A stretch of 24,820 bases of DNA from Chrysochromulina tobinii (taxonomy: Eukaryota; Haptophyta; Prymnesiales; Chrysochromulinaceae). The translations under genes were made by a program, and so were the position numbers. The stretch is taken from contig JWZX01001392.1 of NCBI GenBank assembly GCA_001275005.1, positions 1 to 24,820 on the forward strand, given 5' to 3'. The notes below the pieces were generated by a model. It was not told the DNA's origin and made no database searches. It worked only from the letters and a program-made list of their open reading frames with translations. Each line of letters opens with the position of its first letter. Positions within the stretch are counted from its first letter, which is position 1. This document shows positions 1 through 5,472 of the stretch, piece after piece.

Positions 1-3000
1 GGCCGGGGCGGCGGGGGCGGCGGCGGCGGCGGCGGCGTTGGCGTGGAAAGCTGGATGAGCTATGCGGTGCGCGGCGCGCGTGCACTCCTCGCCGCGATGA
101 ACGCCCTGCATGCAAGTGCTCACGACGGCGCCCTCTCCCCTCTCCCCACAGGTGCGCGCACTCCTCGCGGAGATGGAGCAGCAGGTGAGCCCAGTGCATG
201 CATGTGCTCACCACGGCGCCGCGCGCATGCCCGTGCTCACCACGACGCAACCACCCTCTTCCCCACAGGTGACCCATGCGGAGGAGGACGAGCTGCAGCG
301 GCGCCGGCTGCAGGCGATCTCGGCGTCCGAGACCGAGCGTAACCGTCGGCTCGAGGAGATGCACCAAACGGCCGCCGAGGAAGAGGCGCGCTGATGACCG
401 CTGATGACCTCTGATGAGCGCTGATGGGCCTCTGATGGGCCTCTGATGTCCGCTGATGACCGCTGATGACCGCTGATGACCTCTGATGAGCGCTAATGGG
501 CCTCTGATGGGCCTCTGATGTCCGCTGATGACCGCTGATGACCGCTGATGACCTCTGATGACCGCTAATTGCCTCCCTCATCAGGCGCGCCGAGCGGTTT
601 CGCGCGCCGCGGCGGCCGCAGCAGCCGAGGGTGAGCGGCGGAGGCGGCTCCAGATCCTCGACCCTGATTGCATGCTGATTGCATGCTGATTGCCTCCCTC
701 ATCAGGTGAGCGGCGGAGGCGGCTCCAGATCCTCAAGTTGGAGGAGGAGGAGGAGAGGCGCGTGCGTCAGCGGCACCAGCGGTGGGCGATGTCGCCTCTG
801 CCTTCACACCAGTGCCTTCACACCAGTGCCTTCACACCAGTGCCTTCACACCAGTGCCTTCACACCAGTTGGAGCCTCTGCCTTGCAGTGAGTGCACTCC
901 TCGTGTGAGTGCCTCTGAGTGCATGCGATTGCTTCCCTCATCAGGTGGGCGATCGAGGCGATGGAAGCGGAGCGGGAGCGCCGTATCTCGCTGCAGCTCG
1001 CGTGTGACAAGGCCCTAGTCGAGGAGCGTCAGGCTCGCCAACGCCAGGCAAGCGCGGCGCTTGATGCGGAGCGCGTACGGCGCATCACCGTGCTGCGCGA
1101 GGTCGAAGAGCTCACAGGCTCAGCGAGAGCCGCGCAGGTGCGATCTCCATTGATCTCCCTTGATCTCCCTTGATCTCGCAGGTGAGAGCGAGCTCTCGTT
1201 CCGCCCTGCATGCAAGTGCTCGTGACGCCGCCCTCTCCCCTCTCCCCACAGGTGCGGCGTGCGATCGCCGAGATGGAGCAGGAACGCGAGCGCCGCTTGT
1301 ACCAGACGGCGGTCCGCCAGTACGAGATGGCGGTCGGCGTCGCAAAGCCAGGTGCCATCTCCCTTGAGCTCCCTTGAGCTCCCTTGAGCTCCCTTGATCT
1401 CCCTTGATCTCCCTTGATCTCCCTTGGTCGGCGTCGCAAAGCCAGGTGCCGTCTCGACGCCCCAACGAGCCCGCTGATGACCGCTGATGATGACCTCTGA
1501 TGATGACCTCTGATGACCGCTGATGACCTCTGATGACCTCTGATGACCTCTGATGATGACCTCTGATGACCGCTGATGACCGCTGATGGCCGCTGATGAC
1601 CTCTGATTGCCTCTCTCATCAGGTACCATCTCGACGCCCCCGGCGCTCCAACGAGCCCTGTGGGGAAGTTGCCCGCCTTCCACAGCGAGCCCGGCGCTCC
1701 AACGCGCCCTCTCGCCCGCCTTCCACAGCGTCGTCGCCCAGGACGGCGCCCTCGATGACGAAGCGCGCGTCGTGATGGGCGGGTCCGACGACGACGGTGC
1801 CCCCCCCATCCCGTGCAGCATCGCTCAGGACGGCGCCTTCTCGCGCCAGCTGCAATGGGCGGCGTTTGCGAGCGGCGTGGCGGCGCGCCTGGGCGAGGAG
1901 GAGCAAGCCGAGCGCTCCAGGCGGCGCCGATGGGCGGCGGCGGCGGCGCAGTCCGAGGCGGACCGTTCTCGCATGCTCAGCGCCCTCTCGGTCGACGTTG
2001 AGCGCTGGGCGGCGCGCGAGCATCGGCGGCTGCAGCCGTTGCAGGCACACGTCTGGCGCGCGCTGCAGGGGGTCAAGGCGGCGGCGCAGGAGCTCTGGGC
2101 TGGTGCACGCGTAGAGCTGTTCGGGTCTTGGGCGAGTGGTCTTCACCTCGCCTTCTCAGACGTCGACCTGCTCGTGTGTGGGACGCCGCCTGGCTTGAGT
2201 GCGGTCGCCGCGCTGCGGTCCCTCGCTGACCGGCTTGCGGAGCGTCCGTGGATTGCGTCCATTAAGCTCATCGAGACCGCCAAGGTGCGCTGATGACCGC
2301 TGATGACCGCTGATGACCTCCCTGATGACCGCTGATGACCGCTGATGATCCCCCTGATGACCTCCCTGATGACCGCTGATGACCTCCCTGATGACCGCTG
2401 ATGACCTCTCTGATGACCGCTGATGACCTCCCTGACGACCGATGATGACCTCTGATTGCCTCCTTCATCAGGTGCCCGTCATCAAGGCGACCATGACGAT
2501 CAGCGGCGACGCGCGCGCACTCTGCCCCGACTCCTTTGTGCATCTGGACGTGTCCGTTGAGTCGCATGACCACACGGGCGGCATGACGACCACGTACACG
2601 CGCGACGTCGTGTGCGCGAAGCTCCCTTGCCTCGCTCCCCTCGTGCTCGTCCTCAAGCAACTTCTCTCGTCACGCCGCCTCAACAATGCCGCGAGTGGCG
2701 GGCTGAGCAGTTACGCCCTGGTGCGCATCGCCGCGCCCCTCCGCTGCGCCGCGATGAACGCCCTGCTGGCAAGTGCCCACGACGGCGCCCGTACCCTCGC
2801 TCTCCCCACAGGTGCTCATGGCCGCGGCGCTCCTCGGCGCCGAGGCCTCGACAGCGCCGTCGTGGGCGTCCGCCCAGTCCTGGGGCGGTGTGGGCGCTCT
2901 GCTGCTTCGCTTCCTCGAGTACTTTAGCGGCACGAGCCCGGACGCGCTGCACGCCGTCGTGGTCGACTCGGAGTCACGGCTGCAAGCCAAGCAACTCTCT

Positions 3001-3743
3001 CGGCTCAAGCTGCTCGCGGAGCACCACGCGCCACCCGCGTCCCCGAGCGCCGTGCCGAGCACGTCCCCGGCCGTTCCCGACGACGAGCCGTCGCAAGGGC
3101 GCGCTCACCACGGCGCGTCGCACGGGCGCGGCGGCGGCGCTTCCAACGGGCGTGGCGCTCACCACGGCGCGACGAGCCGCGGCCCTTACGAAGAGGCAGT
3201 GTACGCCGCCGCGAGCCTGCTCGTACAGGAGCCGAGATGAACGCCCTGCATGCCAGCGCTCACGACGGCGCCCGTGTCTTTCTCCCCCCTTCTCCCCACA
3301 GGTACGCGGCGAGCCTGCTCGTACAGGACCCGATGAGTGGGCAGTTTGCCAACGTGTCCGACTCGGCCTTTCGTTGGGGTCACGTCCAAGCCGTCTTTCG
3401 CGACGCTCTGGAGAGGCTGCAGCGCGCGGTCCGCCTCGACCCGCCGAGCAGCACCGCCACGAGCAGCAGCAGCAGCATCAACACCACCAGCAACACCAGC
3501 AGCAGCAGCAACAGCGGCTGCAGCAGCGGCAGCAGCGGCGGCGGCAGCGGCGGCAGCAGCGGCGGCGGCAGCGGCAGCAGCGGCGGCAGCGGCAGCAGCG
3601 GCGGCAGCGGCAGCAGCGGCAGCGGCAGCGGCAGCGGCAGCGGCGGCGGCCAGCAAAGCTCCGAGCGGCTCGAGCTCCTCGCCGCGCTCCTCGATGCGCC
3701 TCCGTCGGCGCTCTGGGGCGAACTCGAGATAACGTCGAGATAA
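1..3743 (+). CDS. Non-canonical poly(A) polymerase (Trf4/Cid1-type nucleotidyltransferase), 5'-partial, 11 exons
   Basis: Predicted to add nucleotides to RNA 3' ends. Exons that give one continuous frame: 1-66, 152-184, 269-385, 585-630, 706-781, 945-1137, 1252-1351, 1623-2284, 2472-2720, 2812-3200, 3302-3743 (TAA), about 790 residues visible. The N-terminus starts in a Gly run, then about residues 25-210 are an E/R/Q-rich probable coiled coil. The catalytic core begins near residue 370: FGSWASGL, then SDVDLL carrying the two catalytic Asp (about residue 390), and a third Asp in HLDVSV after VPVIK (about 456). The PAP-associated part follows, with LVLVLKQLL and, across an intron, GGLSSYAL/VLMAAALL. 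Exon 11 restores LLVQDPMSG and AFRWGHVQAVFRDAL, the usual end of this family, then a Ser/Gly low-complexity tail. The start lies outside the window. Family assignment is firm; adenylyl versus uridylyl transfer is not decided. Joining the N-terminal coil to the catalytic core rests on frame continuity only. Confidence 0.85.
67..151 (+). other. Intron 1 of poly(A) polymerase gene, introner-like family A
   Basis: GT donor at 67, acceptor CTCCCCACAG ending at 151. The intron starts GTGCGC and carries GCACTCCTCGC at 82-92; the next exon starts GTGCGC and carries the same 11-mer at 158-168. The core TGCATGCAAGTGCTCACGAC is shared with introns 6, 9 and 10. The donor at 67 rather than 80 was chosen because it keeps exon 2 in the frame reading VRALLAEMEQQ. 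Confidence 0.75.
185..268 (+). other. Intron 2 of poly(A) polymerase gene, family A (degenerate)
   Basis: Donor GTGAGC at 185, acceptor TTCCCCACAG ending at 268. It contains two copies of a GTGCTCACCACG-like core. The repeat between the intron start (GTGAGCCCA) and exon start (GTGACCCAT) is weak. The exons join in frame as EMEQQ/VTHAEED. Confidence 0.75.
386..584 (+). other. Intron 3 of poly(A) polymerase gene, GC-AG type with minisatellite (family B)
   Basis: The only in-frame solution starts with GC: GAG/GCGCGCTGATG, with acceptor CTCATCAG ending at 584 and exon GCGCGCCGAG. The six bases GCGCGC occur at the start of both intron and exon. The body (391-575) is an array of 10-11 bp units of type CTGATGACCG, CTGATGAGCG and CTGATGGGCCT. 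The spliced frame reads EEE/ARRAVSRAA. Confidence 0.7.
631..705 (+). other. Intron 4 of poly(A) polymerase gene with 29-bp perfect flanking duplication
   Basis: Positions 631-659 (the first 29 bases of the intron) are identical to 706-734 (the first 29 bases of the next exon). The remainder is CTGATTGCATG repeats and the conserved 3' end CTGATTGCCTCCCTCATCAG at 686-705. The exons join in frame as AAE-G-ERRRRLQILKLEEE. Confidence 0.85.
782..944 (+). other. Intron 5 of poly(A) polymerase gene with 14-bp tandem repeat
   Basis: Intron start GTGGGCGAT (782-790) equals exon start GTGGGCGAT (945-953). Five copies of the 14-mer CCTTCACACCAGTG fill about 801-869. The 3' end GATTGCTTCCCTCATCAG matches family B. 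The spliced frame reads RQRHQR/WAIEAMEAE. Confidence 0.8.
1138..1251 (+). other. Intron 6 of poly(A) polymerase gene, composite of two elements
   Basis: The first part, 1138-1181, is a TTGATCTCCC decamer array ending TTGATCTCGCAG. It is directly followed at 1182 by a donor-like GTGAGAG and a family A element ending CTCCCCACAG at 1251. Either one intron or two sequential excisions gives the same mRNA, SARAAQ/VRRAIAEM. The intron start GTGCGATCTCC resembles GTGCGATCGCC in the exon (from 1260). Confidence 0.75.
1352..1622 (+). other. Intron 7 of poly(A) polymerase gene, composite with duplicated exon end
   Basis: Two stacked units: 1352-1445 (CCCTTGAGCT/CCCTTGATCT decamers) and 1446-1622 (CTGATGACC array, 3' end CTGATTGCCTCTCTCATCAG). 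The last 20 bases of exon 7 plus the first bases of the intron (1332-1356) recur exactly at 1426-1450. The second unit begins GTGCCGTCTCGACGCCCC; exon 8 begins GTACCATCTCGACGCCCC. Splicing 1351 to 1623 keeps the frame. Confidence 0.75.
2285..2471 (+). other. Intron 8 of poly(A) polymerase gene, family B minisatellite
   Basis: Donor GTGCGC at 2285, acceptor CTTCATCAG ending at 2471. The body is CTGATGACCGCTGATGACCT-type units of 10-14 bp. Only GTGC is shared between intron and exon starts, so target duplication is not evident here. It joins IETAK/VPVIK inside the catalytic domain. Confidence 0.85.
2721..2811 (+). other. Intron 9 of poly(A) polymerase gene, family A
   Basis: Donor after GGLSSYAL; acceptor CTCCCCACAG ending at 2811. 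The first 34 bases align with the first 34 of exon 10 (2812-2845) at roughly three quarters identity. The core GATGAACGCCCTG...AAGTGCCCACGACGGCGCC is shared with introns 1 and 10. Splicing restores SYALVLMAAALL, which supports both sites. Confidence 0.9.
3201..3301 (+). other. Intron 10 of poly(A) polymerase gene, family A with about 35-bp duplication
   Basis: The intron begins GTACGCCGCCGCGAGCC and exon 11 begins GTACGCGGCGAGCC. The two then share GCGAGCCTGCTCGTACAGGA exactly. The 3' half holds the family A core and CTCCCCACAG. Splicing gives EEAVYAASLLVQDP; reading through instead hits a stop shortly after the duplicated peptide. Confidence 0.9.
3440..3650 (+). repeat. AGC/GGC trinucleotide tract in coding sequence
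   Basis: Imperfect AGC and GGC triplet runs encode the Ser/Gly/Asn/Thr tail of the poly(A) polymerase. They produce open frames on both strands (poly-Ala and others) that are artefacts of composition. Confidence 0.85.
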
Positions 3744-4039
3744 CGTCGAGATAACGTCGGCGCTCTGGGGCGAGCTCGAGGTAACGTCGAGCGTGGAGCC
3801 AGAGGATGAAAACTATGGCTGATCTTCGCTGCACCTCTAGCGAAATGGTTGGGATGAACGGCTCGGGTGCTCGGGATCTGGTGCTCGGCACCTGATTGCC
3901 CACGCAGCTTTATAACCACCCCAGGCGGAGGCCCTGGCACTGGCCCAGGGACGGTCACTCCACGATGCACGAACGTCCAAGGAAGCTCCCCACCAAGACA
4001 CTCATAGATGTGAAGCAGATTTTTGAGTGGTGCTGTTGT

Positions 4040-4182
4040 CTTTTTGGTTTTCAAGACACGGAGAGGTTGTGGAGATCGAAGATAGGGGGGTAATTAACGA
4101 TAAAACCCCTGATAAAACGTCGTTGCGACAGAGCGTCATTTCTGTGAAAAAAATCTTTCTCCTCTTCTTGAAAACCAAAAAG
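4040..4182. repeat. Inverted repeat, 16-bp perfect arms
   Basis: CTTTTTGGTTTTCAAG at 4040-4055 is the exact reverse complement of CTTGAAAACCAAAAAG at 4167-4182, with about 111 bases between. The element lies in a GC-poor stretch. It may be a small non-autonomous element or a hairpin; no target duplication was found. Confidence 0.7.
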
Positions 4183-4240
4183 GCACCGGTTGCTCTAACT
4201 CTGACCGCTTTAGCTCCTGAGTTTCCGAGATTTGGTTGCA

Positions 4241-4326
4241 GTTCTTCTCTGTGTCTCGTTTCACTGTTAACAAGAAAGCCCCAAAGTTCTCCTCTGTGTC
4301 TCGTTTCACTTGTAAGAAGAAAGCCC
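4241..4326 (+). repeat. Imperfect 45-bp tandem duplication
   Basis: About 41 bases starting GTTCTTCTCTGTGTCTCG (4241) recur starting GTTCTCCTCTGTGTCTCG (4286). Both copies end in AAGAAAGCCC. It lies just upstream of the FMN reductase coding region. Confidence 0.75.
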
Positions 4327-4371
4327 AACGAAGACAGCAGCACACGCGCGGAGGTCTTCGGATTACCCTCG

Positions 4372-5064
4372 ATGCTTTGGGCTGCGAGTATCATTGGTGC
4401 TGCAGGCGACCGGCTTGGCCAAACGCGCCAAAATCCCCCTTGCACCACTGTGTCGCTGATGAACGTCGTGGCACTGCACGGTTCCTTGCGCAACGCCTCG
4501 TGCAATGGTGGACTGCTTCGGTACGCGATGCAGGCAGCCTCGACTGCTGCGCCGAGCTTGAATATCACGCACCTAGACATTTCCAAGTGGCCCCTCTTCA
4601 ACTCAGACCTCATTGATGCCAAGTTGGTGCCAAGCGAGATCCTTGATGGCATTCAACGGGTGCTCGACTGCGACGCGGTGCTCATCGTCACTCCCGAGTA
4701 CAACTTTGCATGCTCACCAGTGACAACCAATGCAGTTGCATGGCTGTCGAAGGCTGCCATTTTGCCTGGTACGAACACGGCGCCTCTCGCCGGCAAGCCA
4801 TGCGGCCTGCTCTCTGCCGGCGGAGGCCAGGGCGGTATGCGCGCGCAGGTGGCGGCCAGGGCAAGCTTCATTCAATTCCTCAAGATGCCGTCGATGGCCG
4901 AGCCCTCTGTTGCGATCAAGATATTTGCAGGAGACCCGAAGCCATTCGACATGGGCACCGGCGAGTTGACCGGCGAGGCTGAGCAGCGCGACGTCGCGAG
5001 TTTCCTCGCATCGTTCCAGGCTTGGTTGAGCGCCTCGCCGCAATTCACGCCGCTCGCTGGCTAG
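4372..5064 (+). CDS. NADPH-dependent FMN reductase family protein (flavodoxin-like)
   Basis: Likely a soluble flavoprotein that reduces FMN or quinones with NAD(P)H. The phosphate-binding loop GSLRNASCNGG follows the first strand (NVVALH). TPEYNFACSP followed by NAVAWLS is the family's second flavin-contacting motif, and SAGGGQGG forms the next loop. From the ATG at 4459 the protein is 201 residues, the usual size for the family. The ATG at 4372 adds 29 residues (MLWAASIIGAAGDRLGQ...) that could be a targeting leader. The frame stays open upstream to about 4027 but without an ATG. No intron is needed. Substrate and compartment cannot be read from sequence. Confidence 0.85.
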   Translation: MLWAASIIGAAGDRLGQTRQNPPCTTVSLMNVVALHGSLRNASCNGGLLRYAMQAASTAAPSLNITHLDISKWPLFNSDLIDAKLVPSEILDGIQRVLDCDAVLIVTPEYNFACSPVTTNAVAWLSKAAILPGTNTAPLAGKPCGLLSAGGGQGGMRAQVAARASFIQFLKMPSMAEPSVAIKIFAGDPKPFDMGTGELTGEAEQRDVASFLASFQAWLSASPQFTPLAG

Positions 5065-5472
5065 CTCAACCACGGCGTGTCTTGGTATCCACAGCGGCAG
5101 ACGACATCTTCACAGCGACAGACGGCGTCTTCAAAGCGACAGATGACGTCTTTCGTTGGGGACACGTCCAAGCAGTCTTTCGCGACGCTCTCTTGGGCAG
5201 GTGAGTCAGCGCAGCAACCGCTTGTCGCCGCTTTTTCGCGCCATCTTGGCCAGTTTGATCGGGTTGGCGGGATGGGAAGCGCAGGCTGTGCGCCGGCACT
5301 CGCGGGCGGCGGTCGTGCCGTGGCTTAGGGCGCCCGCCGTCACAGCTCGATTGCGTGTGCGAGCCCGGGCGTTGGTGGTATCGTCGTTGAGAGTGTTTTG
5401 GCATGAGCTGTGGAGAGTCTGACAGACCCTCGATGTGAGCTTTGGAAGCTCGTCGCCACACGACAACTAGAA
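5065..5472. other. Tail-to-tail spacer between FMN reductase and the BRCT/LRR gene
   Basis: It begins with three imperfect copies of an AGCGACAGACGGCGTCTTC-like unit (about 5090-5155), then the copied polymerase exon fragment. After 5205 nothing is recognised: no start, no domain, no RNA gene. Confidence 0.5.
5077..5204 (+). pseudogene. Duplicated fragment of the poly(A) polymerase last exon
   Basis: Bases 5150-5191 match 3368-3409 of polymerase exon 11 at 40 of 42 positions. Both differences are synonymous (GGT/GGA for Gly, GCC/GCA for Ala), so the peptide FRWGHVQAVFRDAL is unchanged. The open frame before it reads DDIFTATDGVFKATDDV and ends shortly after at a stop. CAG/GTGAGTCAG at 5198-5209 looks like a good splice donor. 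It could be a decayed partial copy or an exon of an unrecognised transcript. Confidence 0.6.

Larger units (their letters stand above)
3744..4371. other. Intergenic region, no gene recognised; contains a GC-poor repeat island
   Basis: At 3722-3760 three copies of GAGATAACGTC follow the polymerase stop region, and the phrase GCGCTCTGGGGCGA occurs on both sides. From about 4000 the sequence becomes clearly less GC-rich than its surroundings. It carries an inverted repeat and a tandem repeat, listed separately. The FMN reductase promoter probably lies here, but no defined element could be identified. Confidence 0.5.

Noticed and set aside
391-2455. CTGATGACC arrays resembling a CRISPR array
   Set aside because: Units are 10-14 bp with no unique spacers of regular length, and they lie inside introns bounded by in-frame exons; they are minisatellites.
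3237-3301. ATG and short peptide MNALHASAHDGA as a gene start
   Set aside because: It is the family A intron core read as protein; the same peptide appears at other introns.
2612-3754. 380-codon plus-strand frame overlapping the polymerase 3' part
   Set aside because: Arg/Gln-rich reading of AGC/GGC triplets in the wrong frame; it ignores splice sites that restore the conserved polymerase motifs.
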